Source of the DNA: Desulfitobacterium chlororespirans DSM 11544
GTDB lineage: Bacteria > Bacillota > Desulfitobacteriia > Desulfitobacteriales > Desulfitobacteriaceae
Direction of reading: 5' to 3'
Assembly (NCBI RefSeq): GCF_900143285.1
Contig: NZ_FRDN01000009.1
Coordinates: 62,001-126,000 of the forward strand
Length of the DNA: 64,000 nucleotides
The notes under the pieces were generated by a model that worked only from the letters and a program-made list of their open reading frames with translations, ran no database searches and was not told the origin of the DNA. The translations under genes and the position numbers were made by a program. Below, in pieces: positions 16,453 to 24,532 of this stretch (the stretch's first letter is position 1; each line of letters starts with the position of its first letter).

Positions 16453-17149
16453 CACCGGCCCTCAGCGGGATTTCAACCCGATAACTTCTATTGAAGTGAT
16501 CATAGCTGATGATTAAGATCTCCGCTGTTTTATCAAAATTCGTAAAGGTTCTTATTCCTTTGGTCACAATTTCTCCGTTACTGCTACCGGAGCCACTCCA
16601 ATATTCATTTTCCAAATTGTCCGAGATCCTGCCGATTCCGCCTAAGCTCCATCCTCTCCCCCAGAACCGGGTATCGTAATATTTGTAGATAATGCTTAAC
16701 TCCCCATTCTTTTTCAGAATAACACGGGTAAATTCAAGCACTGTATCATCCAAACATACTTTTTCATCAACCTTTAAATCATAGACTATGTCGGTGGGGA
16801 GAATATCCTTGGCCGGATCATAAGCCGTCAAAGAATCCATAATTGGTATCCCATAAAACAAAAGATTAATGGCAACTAATAACACAACCGCTTTATTGGT
16901 TAACCACCATAACCAGCCAATGAGCGGATTATGCTGTTTATTGAGCTCTATGCCAATTTCCTTTGGCTCCCCCATACCCTCCACCGCTAAATGTACGGCG
17001 GCTTCTTTCTCATAGCCTTGTTCAAGATATTCTTCGATTCTATCCCAAAGGTGGCTTTCCAGTTCAGAACGGATGGCCTTTTTGTCAAAGGAAAATTTAA
17101 CATGGGATAGAACAGTTCTCAAAAAATCATCCAACTCAGGAAAAAGCAT
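16439..17149 (-). CDS. Membrane protein with permease-prefix-like N-terminal domain
   Basis: A 236-residue protein. The first about 70 residues (LDDFLRTVLSHVKFSF, ELESHLWDRIEEYLEQGYEKEAA, MGEPKEIGIELNKQH) match the helical permease prefix/DUF1700-type module often encoded just behind PadR regulators. One or two membrane helices (about 85-110) follow, then a beta-rich outer domain with IIYKYYDTRFWGRGW. The ATG at 17149 has AGGTGG eight bases upstream and overlaps padR by 14 bp. These prefix domains are thought to couple membrane proteins to the partner regulator or an ABC transporter. No transporter is present here. Confidence 0.65.
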   Translation of the reverse strand: MLFPELDDFLRTVLSHVKFSFDKKAIRSELESHLWDRIEEYLEQGYEKEAAVHLAVEGMGEPKEIGIELNKQHNPLIGWLWWLTNKAVVLLVAINLLFYGIPIMDSLTAYDPAKDILPTDIVYDLKVDEKVCLDDTVLEFTRVILKKNGELSIIYKYYDTRFWGRGWSLGGIGRISDNLENEYWSGSGSSNGEIVTKGIRTFTNFDKTAEILIISYDHFNRSYRVEIPLRAGDVIE

Positions 17150-17480
17150 GGGCGTTACCACCTATGACTTTGTTTACTGAAACCGAGAATGTTTCCCAGG
17201 TCTGCTTCTCTTCCGCCAGCTGCTTTTGACCTTTACTCGTTATTTTATAGTATTTCCGCTCTTTGCCGGTTTCACCTTTCACCATATATGAGGTGACTAA
17301 TCCGTTATTTTCAAGCTTATGAAGAACGGGATAGAGTGTCCCCTCTTTAAACAGAAAGGTACTGTCCGAACGGGATTCCAGCTCCTTGATTATTTCATAA
17401 CCATACCGATCCTGCTCTTGAAGCAAAGTCAGCACTAAAAGATTCGTGCTGCCACCAATCAAGCCTTTATCAATTTTCAT
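17136..17480 (-). CDS. PadR-family transcriptional regulator
   Basis: A 114-residue winged-helix protein. The core LVLTLLQEQDRYGYEIIKEL (residues 15-34) and the wing segment FKEGTLYPVLHKLENNGLV (about 43-61) are diagnostic of the PadR family. A C-terminal helix for dimerisation follows. It heads a three-gene operon with overlapping reading frames. The start is ATG 17480, with AGGAG seven bases upstream. Twenty bp upstream of the gene is a 21-bp-arm palindrome that carries a consensus promoter, so autoregulation is very likely. The inducer is unknown; many PadR proteins answer to toxic small molecules or envelope stress. Confidence 0.9.
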   Translation of the reverse strand: MKIDKGLIGGSTNLLVLTLLQEQDRYGYEIIKELESRSDSTFLFKEGTLYPVLHKLENNGLVTSYMVKGETGKERKYYKITSKGQKQLAEEKQTWETFSVSVNKVIGGNAHAFS

Positions 17481-17500
17481 CGTGCCACTCTCCTTATAAA

Positions 17501-17547
17501 TATACCTTGATCATCTATGTAAATTATACATAGATGATCAAGGTATA
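17501..17547. promoter_or_regulatory. 47-bp perfect palindrome with embedded promoter (PadR operator)
   Basis: Arms of 21 bp (17501-17521 and 17527-17547) are perfectly complementary around a 5-base centre. On the minus strand TTGCTA, 17 bases, TATAAT places the -10 exactly at the centre of the palindrome. The centre reads ATGT-7-ACAT, close to the ATGT/ACAT half-sites reported for PadR operators. A repressor bound here would cover the -10 region of the padR operon. Confidence 0.8.
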
Positions 17548-17574
17548 GCAAAAAGATGTAATTTAAACCCCTTT

Positions 17575-18720
17575 CTAACGCAATAAAATACTTACGATTT
17601 CACTATGGGTACCGACCCGCATTGGCATCCCCCAAGTCCCCGCACCCGACGTAACAATAACATGGGGGCTATCGGCATCTTTTTGGTAGTGCCCGTAATC
17701 CACAACAAACAGGGCATTTGTAAACAAGCTCCCTGGAAATATCTGACCCCTGTGTGTATGTCCGGCAAGCACCAAATCAATCTCCGAGCCATACTGTTCA
17801 ATATTTGAGGGAGTATGATCCATGACGACAACAGGGATATTGGTTGCCAGCGAAGCTATCGTCTCCGTCATATCTTTCCTTTTCAGCTCCCCAAAACCCC
17901 TGATCGGCGACGGATCCAGCCGGCCAATCAAAACCAGCCGCTCATCAATTATGACGTATTCATCATTCAGGAGCTTTATATTGCTTTGCTCAAGGAAACT
18001 GAGCATTTCCTTAAACGTGTTGCCGCCGTCATGATTGCCCAGGCAGGCATAGACGCCGTACGTAGCCCTGATGCCTTTAAACAAATCAATGGCCGCGGCA
18101 GGATTGCCTATGGCATGATAGTCATCGTTAAAAATATCCCCGGCCAGACAGACAAGATCCGGCTCCAAATGATTGATACCCTGAATGATATGCTCCAGAT
18201 TTCTTTCCGAATTGACGGCTCCCAAATGTAAATCGCTGATCAGAACGATCTTCATATCGGCAGCTGAGGTCGTTTCTTTCGTTTGTACAGCATAGGAAAC
18301 GTATTTAATCTGATTGGCGTTATAGATCCCATAACTGACCAGGCCGGCGGTTAATAGAATCACCATCAGCCCCGCATAAAAACGGATGCTCTGAGGGATA
18401 GGGCTGGGAATGACCTTGAAGATACTTCCGAACACTATCATCAAGTCCGCTACCATAAAAAATAATAAAAGATAGATAAAGACCCCCATCCAATGCGCGC
18501 CCAGCCAACTCATAATTCTCTTTATAAAAGAAGAAAAGGGCAAAAAACCAATGATCAACGATAAAGCAAAAAATAGATAGATGCCTGTATAAATCCTGGC
18601 GTTGATATACGGGAAGAGCAGGCTGAGCCATTGAAATATCTCCCTCCCGACATAATAGTTCGCGCCTCCGTAAACAGATAATATCACTATCACACCAAAA
18701 ATGACGCCTGCTATGTTCAT
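17575..18720 (-). CDS. Membrane-anchored calcineurin-like metallophosphoesterase (YkuE/YaeI type)
   Basis: A 381-residue protein with five N-terminal membrane helices (about 1-140) and a cytoplasm-side or outer metallophosphoesterase domain. The metal ligands appear in order as DLHLG, GDIFNDD, GNHDGG, MDHTP and GHTHRGQIF. Such proteins hydrolyse phosphodiesters or pyrophosphates of lipids in several Gram-positives; the substrate here is unknown. The open frame extends to 18816 into the tRNA region, so the ATG at 18720 is preferred. It begins 25 bp after the terminator that follows tRNA-Pro, leaving little room for a separate promoter. Confidence 0.85.
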   Translation of the reverse strand: MNIAGVIFGVIVILSVYGGANYYVGREIFQWLSLLFPYINARIYTGIYLFFALSLIIGFLPFSSFIKRIMSWLGAHWMGVFIYLLLFFMVADLMIVFGSIFKVIPSPIPQSIRFYAGLMVILLTAGLVSYGIYNANQIKYVSYAVQTKETTSAADMKIVLISDLHLGAVNSERNLEHIIQGINHLEPDLVCLAGDIFNDDYHAIGNPAAAIDLFKGIRATYGVYACLGNHDGGNTFKEMLSFLEQSNIKLLNDEYVIIDERLVLIGRLDPSPIRGFGELKRKDMTETIASLATNIPVVVMDHTPSNIEQYGSEIDLVLAGHTHRGQIFPGSLFTNALFVVDYGHYQKDADSPHVIVTSGAGTWGMPMRVGTHSEIVSILLR

Positions 18721-18744
18721 GGCACCCCCGCCTCTCCCAGATAT

Positions 18745-18787
18745 AAAAAATCCGCAAATCTTTGCCTGGAGCAAGTTTGCGGATTTT
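18745..18787 (-). terminator. Terminator downstream of tRNA-Pro
   Basis: Arms AAAATCCGCAAA (18747-18758) and TTTGCGGATTTT (18776-18787) with a 17-base loop; the minus strand continues into T-rich sequence. It lies between the tRNA and the metallophosphoesterase gene and may attenuate read-through into the latter. Confidence 0.75.
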
Positions 18788-18804
18788 CCTAATTTCATTA
18801 ATGG

Positions 18805-18878
18805 TCGGAGCGACACGATTTGAACGTGCGACCTCTACCACCCCAAGGTAGCGCTCTACCAAGCTGAGCCACGCCCCG
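18805..18878 (-). tRNA. tRNA-Pro (anticodon TGG)
   Basis: The reverse strand folds as a full cloverleaf. The acceptor arm is CGGGGCG with CGCTCCG, the D arm GCTCAGCTTGGTAGAGC, and the anticodon stem CTACC/GGTAG with loop TTGGGGT, giving anticodon TGG. The T arm includes GTTCAAATC. The discriminator is A and CCA is not encoded (the next bases are CCA-like only by position, CCATT, so CCA may in fact be encoded). It is a single tRNA gene. Confidence 0.95.
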
Positions 18879-18972
18879 ATTGCATCCCGTATTTGAGGGA
18901 CTTATATAAAATAACATATGTTTTAAAAAAATGCAAGACATAAGTTGGCAACACACGCTTTAATTTTATCAG

Positions 18973-19425
18973 CTAATTTTGTCCGATGACCTCTATTTTC
19001 CGAACCCCGTTAATCTCACCTAATGCCCATAAAAGATTTTCCGGAATATCCACCATCCCCATATTCTCCACAGATATGGTGACATTGGCGATCCCCTGGA
19101 GAGGGATTCCCTGATTAATAGTCAGCACATTAGCCTTAAAACGGGCAATGGTATTCAACACATTGGATAAGACCCCTGCTGTATTTTCTAGGGTCAGGGA
19201 AAAGGTAATGATCTTTTCCCTGCTGGCCTCATAGAACGGAAAAACCCCATCCTTATATTTATAGAAGGCGCTGCGGCTCAGCTGGACCCGGTCCACAGCC
19301 TCATTAATCGTGTTCACATCCCCTTTGACCAACAGTTCTTTAGCCTGGGCTGTTTTGAGGATGGCCTCGGGAAGTATATCTTTACTGACGATTAAGAAAT
19401 CTTTATTCCGGTTCTGACCCGCCAC
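18973..19425 (-). CDS. ACT-domain protein of the PheB/UPF0735 family
   Basis: A 150-residue protein. The N-terminal half has a helix-turn-helix-like segment (INEAVDRVQLSRSAFYKYKDGVF, residues 40-62) and the C-terminal half an ACT domain (ITFSLTLENTAGVLSNVLN, about 75-93, and IANVTISVE, about 114-122). This is the PheB family, once named chorismate mutase PheB but probably an amino-acid-sensing regulator. It starts at GTG 19425 with GGGAG upstream and has its own terminator region. Its role in phenylalanine metabolism is family lore, not shown here; the aromatic operon lies 20 kb away. Confidence 0.88.
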   Translation of the reverse strand: MAGQNRNKDFLIVSKDILPEAILKTAQAKELLVKGDVNTINEAVDRVQLSRSAFYKYKDGVFPFYEASREKIITFSLTLENTAGVLSNVLNTIARFKANVLTINQGIPLQGIANVTISVENMGMVDIPENLLWALGEINGVRKIEVIGQN

Positions 19426-19519
19426 TGGCTTTCGCTCCCTGCTCCTGAACTATGGGAATACATGTGTTATTAGTGAACATTATAAGCAAATGTCCATCCT
19501 ATAGCAACCTTTGTTTTTT

Positions 19520-19580
19520 GAATAAGAGGGACAGGTACCATTATTTACTTTATGAATAATCGCACCTGTCCCTCTTATTC
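19520..19580. repeat. 17-bp inverted repeat of the GAGGGACAGGT type
   Basis: GAATAAGAGGGACAGGT (19520-19536) and its exact complement (19564-19580) flank a 27-base loop between spoIVA and the ACT-domain gene. A related AGAGGGACAGGTCCC sits at 55624. Such GGGACAGGT palindromes recur in intergenic regions of clostridial genomes and may be small non-autonomous repeats, though here it could also terminate spoIVA transcripts. Confidence 0.6.
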
Positions 19581-19623
19581 ACTCCTATTCATGCCAAAAG
19601 GGCTCCCGAAGGAACCCTTTTGA

Positions 19624-21108
19624 CTAGATGATGATGCAGATTAGACCGCCGTTACCGTCATTGACAATCCTTTGCAGAGTGTCCTGAAGCTTGTGCTGAG
19701 CATTTTCCGGCATCCGGTAAAGCTTCGTCTGCACCCCTTCCCGGACCAAGTCATGCAAGGACTTACCAAAGATATTGGATTCCCATACCTTCTTCGGATC
19801 AGATTCGAATTCGTCGAGAATATAGCGGACTAAATCCTCGGCTTGCTTCTCTGTTCCGATCAGAGGGGTAATCTCAGTGGTCACATCCGCCCGGAGAATA
19901 TGGAGGGATGGGGCACTGGCTTTCAGCTTGATGCCATAATGCCCGCCGGATTTCACCAGCTCCGGCTCTTCCAGATACATTTCGTCAAGATGGGGGGTTA
20001 CCACGCCATAACCATTGTTGCGCACTTCCTCAATGGCCGGAGCAAGTTTATCCCATTCCTTTTTGGCCTTGCTGTAATCCAGGACCAGCCTCATCAGGGT
20101 GTGTTCCCCTTCCACATTAACCCCGGTCATTTCCTCAAGGACAGTCTTGAAGAGTCCATCAATAGCCGTCATTTCAATTTCGGCGATGCCTGTTCCCAAA
20201 TTCATCTGCTTAAGCAGAACATCCTGGGCATTGGGGCATTCTCCTAGTTTATCCAGGGCCATATCGATATCGCGGATACGGCGGATGCCCTCAATGGATT
20301 GGCGGACAGCCTCTTCGAAGCTGGCCCGGACAGGGTGGCTGGAATCCAGCTCTTCAACCCACTTGGGAATCTCAATATTGACTTCCGCTACCGGGAACTC
20401 ATAAAGAACTTCTTCAAGAATTTGCGTGATATCTTCCGGTGTCATATCCAGGCAGTTGACCGGAATAACAGGCACATTATATTTTTCTTCGAGAGAGCTG
20501 CTTAACTCCATGGTCATTTCCGAATAAGGACGAGTGGTATTCATGACGACCACATAAGGCTTCCCTAAGTGCTTCAGCTCTTCAATGACCCGCTCTTCGG
20601 CATCCACATAGGCTTCCCTGGGAATGTCGGTGATGGAGCCATCTGTCGTAATGACAATACCGATGGTCGAATGATCTGTAATCACTTTGCGTGTGCCAAT
20701 CTCAGCCGCTTCCTGGAACGGAATGGGCTCATCGCTCCAGGAGGTCCGAACCAGACGAGGCTCTTCGCCATCTTCCGACTCGTAGCCAATAGCCCCTTCC
20801 ACAGCATAGCCGACACAATCCACTAAACGAACTTTCATTTGGATGCTGTCTTTAATCAGAATTTCTACCGCATCCGATGGAATAAATTTAGGCTCCGTCG
20901 TCGTGATCTGCCTACCTGAACCACTTTGGGGAAGTTCATCATTCGCCCGCTCCCGCTCAAATACATCCGTGATATTGGGCAGGACTTGGAGGTCCATGAA
21001 GCGTTTGATAAAGGTGGACTTCCCAGTGCGGACTGGCCCAACAATTCCGAGGTAGATATCGCCACCTGTACGCTCAGCAATATCTTTAAAAATGTCCACT
21101 TTTTCCAC
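19624..21108 (-). CDS. spoIVA: Stage IV sporulation protein A (spore-coat ATPase)
   Basis: A 494-residue match to SpoIVA over its entire length. It starts EKVDIFKDIAERTGGDIYLG, has the P-loop GPVRTGKS at 24-31, continues with DELPQSGSGRQITTTEPKF, and ends with NDGNGGLICIII, close to the membrane-binding C-terminus of the Bacillus protein (492 residues). SpoIVA hydrolyses ATP and polymerises on the forespore outer membrane to form the coat base. The GTG at 21108 with GGGAGG upstream is the homologous start; the longer open frame to 21186 is not conserved. It would be under mother-cell (sigma E) control. It marks the organism as spore-forming. Confidence 0.97.
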   Translation of the reverse strand: MEKVDIFKDIAERTGGDIYLGIVGPVRTGKSTFIKRFMDLQVLPNITDVFERERANDELPQSGSGRQITTTEPKFIPSDAVEILIKDSIQMKVRLVDCVGYAVEGAIGYESEDGEEPRLVRTSWSDEPIPFQEAAEIGTRKVITDHSTIGIVITTDGSITDIPREAYVDAEERVIEELKHLGKPYVVVMNTTRPYSEMTMELSSSLEEKYNVPVIPVNCLDMTPEDITQILEEVLYEFPVAEVNIEIPKWVEELDSSHPVRASFEEAVRQSIEGIRRIRDIDMALDKLGECPNAQDVLLKQMNLGTGIAEIEMTAIDGLFKTVLEEMTGVNVEGEHTLMRLVLDYSKAKKEWDKLAPAIEEVRNNGYGVVTPHLDEMYLEEPELVKSGGHYGIKLKASAPSLHILRADVTTEITPLIGTEKQAEDLVRYILDEFESDPKKVWESNIFGKSLHDLVREGVQTKLYRMPENAQHKLQDTLQRIVNDGNGGLICIII

Positions 21109-21536
21109 AAAAATTCCCTCCCTTTTGAGTGCTGTCCCAAAACCGGGGAAGGGCCCCCACCTTATCCCCCCACCTCCCTGACACAAGATGATGGATACCG
21201 GATAACTGGACTAGCACATTACGCAGTATAAGTATATTGACCGGCTTGGGCAATTATGTCAAAATTCTTTTTTGCCCTGATAAATTAATTTTCTCCTTGA
21301 ATTCATCCGAATTCACCACCCAATCCTTTATCATTGCTATGTAAAAATCAAGCAATATATTCCATTTCAACGAAAAATAGGGTACAAAAAGCTATGAAAA
21401 AGACCCAAATTCGGAATCGATTACGAATTTCAGAACTGTAGGAGGCCATACCTGCAAAAAAAGAGCATCGCCAACCCTTTATTAAAAAGAGTCTGACGAC
21501 ACTCCCAACCTTCTCAAATATTCAATCGTTCAGGTT
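21109..21536. other. 428-bp intergenic region upstream of spoIVA
   Basis: No gene seen. On the minus strand TTGACATAATT (complement of 21252-21262) followed by CAATATACTT could be the spoIVA promoter, but the match to sigma E consensus is only partial. A weak inverted repeat (AAATTCG 21407-21413, CGAATTT 21424-21430) followed by a T-rich minus-strand tract may end the gpsA transcript. The rest is AT-rich with no recognisable RNA. Confidence 0.35.
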
Positions 21537-22595
21537 TTACATATCCTGACCGTCCAAACCGTTATCCTGATAAGAGCCCTGTTCCATGGCAATCAGAGCC
21601 ACTTCTTCAATCTCGTGCTTTTTGCCTCTCATCATCAGAGCGGATACTGCCGCCCTGGGATCGGCACCCTGAAAAAGAACCTGGTAAGCCTGTTCTGTGA
21701 TGGGCATGGAGATTGCATACTGACGGCTCAGCTCATAGGCAACGCGGGTGGTGCGAACGCCCTCTACCACCATACCCACCTCTTTGAGGACTTGCGCCAA
21801 AGGTTTACCCTCGCCTAAAGCAACCCCGGCCCGATGATTGCGGCTATGCCGGCTGGTGCAGGTCACAATAAGATCCCCCACTCCGGCCAAACCGGCAAAG
21901 GTCAGAGGATTCCCGCCCATGGCCGCGCCTAAGCGGGTAATCTCGGCAATCCCCCGGGTCATCAGGGCGGCCTTGGTATTATCTCCAAAGCCTAAGCCGT
22001 CGGCAAAGCCGGCACACAGAGCAATAATATTTTTAAAAGCTCCTCCCAATTCCACACCGATGGTATCCGGATTGGTGTAAACACGGAATTCAGGAGTCAT
22101 CAGCATATCCTGGACGGCTTCCGCAGCCTGACTGTCCTGAGAAGCCACCACAACGGTGGTCGGCATACCCTTGCCTACTTCTTCGGCATGGCTGGGGCCG
22201 GACAGGACCACGATCGGGTGATGGGGAAGTTCTTCCGTCAATACCTGAGAAAGCCGCTTGTGACTTCCTTCCTCCAGCCCTTTGGCCGTGTTCACAACGA
22301 TGGTTCCCGGTTTAAGATAGGCCCTGATCTTTTGGGCTGTCTCCCGTACGCTATGGGAGGGTACACTGAGCACAAACATTTCCGCTTCCTCAAGCACCCC
22401 TACGTCCCCTGTGGGGCGCACTGTTGGGGGCAGCACCACCCCCGGCAGATAAGGCCGGTTTTCACGTCTCTGCTCCATGAGAGCCATCTCACTGAGATTG
22501 CGCCCCACTAAGGCAACATCATGACTTGCTTTACCCATAGAAACGGCCAGGGCTGTTCCCCAACTGCCTGCACCATAGACAGCTATTTTAGCCAA
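21537..22595 (-). CDS. gpsA: Glycerol-3-phosphate dehydrogenase [NAD(P)+]
   Basis: About 352 residues. The N-terminal Rossmann motif is VYGAGSWGTALA (residues 6-17), followed by SVPSHSVRE, GLEEGSHKRLSQVL and LSGPSHAEEV. The catalytic-domain block ELGGAFKNIIAL has the conserved lysine, and GDLIVTCTSRHSRN the conserved TSRN. It makes sn-glycerol 3-phosphate for phospholipids. A TTG at 22595 with AAGGGGG five bases upstream is favoured over an upstream GTG. It is followed upstream by plsY (21 bp), which acylates the product, so the two act in successive steps, and next to der as in Bacillus. Confidence 0.96.
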   Translation of the reverse strand: MAKIAVYGAGSWGTALAVSMGKASHDVALVGRNLSEMALMEQRRENRPYLPGVVLPPTVRPTGDVGVLEEAEMFVLSVPSHSVRETAQKIRAYLKPGTIVVNTAKGLEEGSHKRLSQVLTEELPHHPIVVLSGPSHAEEVGKGMPTTVVVASQDSQAAEAVQDMLMTPEFRVYTNPDTIGVELGGAFKNIIALCAGFADGLGFGDNTKAALMTRGIAEITRLGAAMGGNPLTFAGLAGVGDLIVTCTSRHSRNHRAGVALGEGKPLAQVLKEVGMVVEGVRTTRVAYELSRQYAISMPITEQAYQVLFQGADPRAAVSALMMRGKKHEIEEVALIAMEQGSYQDNGLDGQDM

Positions 22596-22616
22596 TGTAA
22601 TCCCCCTTCCCACACT

Positions 22617-23204
22617 CTATCGCTTTAGGTTAAACTTATTTTCCGTTCCCTTAAGAACTCTTTGGATATTGGTCCGGTGACGAATCACCACTCCGCTGAC
22701 AGCGATTACAGCAAACACTTTATAAGCCATCGGCTCATTAAAAAGAAAAACGAGAATTCCCACGGTTAAGGCAGCCAACACTGACCCCACGGAAACATAA
22801 CGGGTAAAAAAGACAACCAAAACAAAGAGGATAATGGCAATAACCGTAATCTTGGGCATCAAAACGAGAATGATCCCAAAGCCCGCGGCCACCCCTTTGC
22901 CACTGGGCTTAAAGCCGAAAAAGGGATTCCAGCTGTGCCCGGCCATAGCCAATAATCCGGCTGCAATCCCCCCCCAGGGGCCAAAAAAACGATAGCCCAA
23001 ATAGGCAGCCAGGGCTCCCTTTAAAGCATCCCCCAAGAGGACGAGAACCCCCAGTTTGGCCCCCAGCAAACGAAAAGCGTTGGTGGTTCCTATATTCCCG
23101 CTGCCATGCTTGCGCACGTCCATGCCTTTATAGCGGCCTGCCAAATAAGCAAAAGGAATGGCCCCCAACAGATAAGCGATAATAAATATCGCGTATTCCC
23201 ACAT
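22617..23204 (-). CDS. plsY: Glycerol-3-phosphate acyltransferase PlsY
   Basis: A 195-residue protein with five membrane helices. The three PlsY motifs are present: [12 protein letters not shown] (35-46) as phosphate-binding region, [18 protein letters not shown] (about 88-105) as the acyl-phosphate/G3P site, and a C-terminal [17 protein letters not shown]. It transfers acyl groups from acyl-phosphate to glycerol 3-phosphate, the first step of phosphatidic acid formation. It lies between gpsA (substrate) and der with very short gaps, so it is in one operon. Confidence 0.97.
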   Translation of the reverse strand: MWEYAIFIIAYLLGAIPFAYLAGRYKGMDVRKHGSGNIGTTNAFRLLGAKLGVLVLLGDALKGALAAYLGYRFFGPWGGIAAGLLAMAGHSWNPFFGFKPSGKGVAAGFGIILVLMPKITVIAIILFVLVVFFTRYVSVGSVLAALTVGILVFLFNEPMAYKVFAVIAVSGVVIRHRTNIQRVLKGTENKFNLKR

Positions 23205-23206
23205 CC

Positions 23207-24532
23207 TTATTCCCTCTCTTCATCCTTTTGTCTCACAATCATCCGAATCGGTGAACCCTCAAACCCAAAGCTGGCGCGCAGCTGATTTTCCAAATATCTG
23301 CGATAAGAAAAATGCATTAACTCATGATCATTGACAAAGAAGACAAAAGTCGGTGGTTTCACTCCCACCTGGGTGGCATAAAGAACCTTTAAACGCCGTC
23401 CCTTATCCGTCGGAGGGGGATTGAGATGGACCCACTCTCTCACTAAGGTATTCAGAGTAGCTGTCGCCACACGGGTCGAATTCTGCTCGGCCACAAAATC
23501 TACTAAATCCAAAAGCTTAGTGACCCGCTGCCCCGTTTTGGCTGAGATAAAGAGAGTCGGGGCATATTGCATAAAGCCCAATTCCTCCCGGATATCCTTT
23601 TCAAAGCGGTTCATGGTCTTATCATCTTTTTCAATCAGATCCCATTTATTGACCACTAAGACGATCCCTTTGCCCGCCTCATGGGCATATCCAGCAATCT
23701 TCTTATCCTGTTCCGTAACCCCTTCACCGGCATCGAGCAGCATCAGAATCACATCGGAACGATCCACGGCACGCAAAGAGCGGGAGACGCTGTATTGCTC
23801 CGTTAATTCTTCAATGCGGCCCTTTCTTCTCATACCGGCCGTATCGATAATGATATAATGCTTGCCATCATGCTCAAAGGCAGAATCGATGGCATCCCGG
23901 GTAGTACCGGGAATATTGCTGACAATCACCCGCTCTTCTCCCAGCAGGGTGTTCACTAAAGAAGATTTCCCCACATTGGGACGGCCGACAACAGCGATCC
24001 GGATGGTATCCGGGTCCACCTCTTCCTCAATGTTCTCAGGAAAATGGGCAACCACCTCATCCAGCAAATCGCCGATATTCATGCCATGAACTGCCGAAAT
24101 CGGGACGGGTTCCCCTAAGCCCAGGTTATAAAACTCATAGAGCTCCGTTTTAGCGAAATTCTCCACTTTGTTAGCGGCTAAAATAACCGGCTTTCCTGAT
24201 CGCCTTAAGGTTTGAGCAATCATATCATCATCGGGAGTCGGCGAAATCTGGGCATCGATCACAAAGACGATTACATCTGCCTCTTCGATAGCAATCTCCG
24301 CCTGACGGCGCATTTGTGCGCTTATGGGGGTGTTTTCATTAACAAATTCAATACCCCCCGTATCAATAATTGTAAATTTACGCCCTAACCACTCAGAATC
24401 CCGATAAAGCCGGTCCCGTGTCACACCGGGCCGGTTCTCCACGATGGCCACAAGCCCCCCTGCCAAGCGGTTAAACAGGGTTGACTTTCCTACATTAGGT
24501 CTTCCCACAATAGCTACAACTGGTTTACTCAC
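23207..24532 (-). CDS. der: Ribosome-assembly GTPase Der (EngA)
   Basis: About 441 residues with the two tandem G domains unique to Der. GRPNVGKST plus DTGGIE plus NKVE form the first, and GRPNVGKSS plus DTAGMRRKG plus NKWD the second. A KH-like C-terminal domain ([34 protein letters not shown]) follows. It assists 50S maturation. The GTG at 24532 with GGAGG nine bases upstream overlaps the stop of the preceding radical-SAM gene by 8 bp, suggesting translational coupling. Confidence 0.97.
   Translation of the reverse strand: MSKPVVAIVGRPNVGKSTLFNRLAGGLVAIVENRPGVTRDRLYRDSEWLGRKFTIIDTGGIEFVNENTPISAQMRRQAEIAIEEADVIVFVIDAQISPTPDDDMIAQTLRRSGKPVILAANKVENFAKTELYEFYNLGLGEPVPISAVHGMNIGDLLDEVVAHFPENIEEEVDPDTIRIAVVGRPNVGKSSLVNTLLGEERVIVSNIPGTTRDAIDSAFEHDGKHYIIIDTAGMRRKGRIEELTEQYSVSRSLRAVDRSDVILMLLDAGEGVTEQDKKIAGYAHEAGKGIVLVVNKWDLIEKDDKTMNRFEKDIREELGFMQYAPTLFISAKTGQRVTKLLDLVDFVAEQNSTRVATATLNTLVREWVHLNPPPTDKGRRLKVLYATQVGVKPPTFVFFVNDHELMHFSYRRYLENQLRASFGFEGSPIRMIVRQKDEERE

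Noticed and set aside
18721-18862. Longer frames of the metallophosphoesterase and another small frame across the tRNA region
   Set aside because: They run through tRNA-Pro and its terminator; no homology in the added part.
18805-18878. Possible T-box in the tRNA-Pro region
   Set aside because: The structure is a full tRNA; no specifier loop or T-box sequence is seen upstream of the metallophosphoesterase gene.
23862-24089. Plus-strand frames within der and gpsA
   Set aside because: Shadow frames in highly conserved coding sequence on the other strand.
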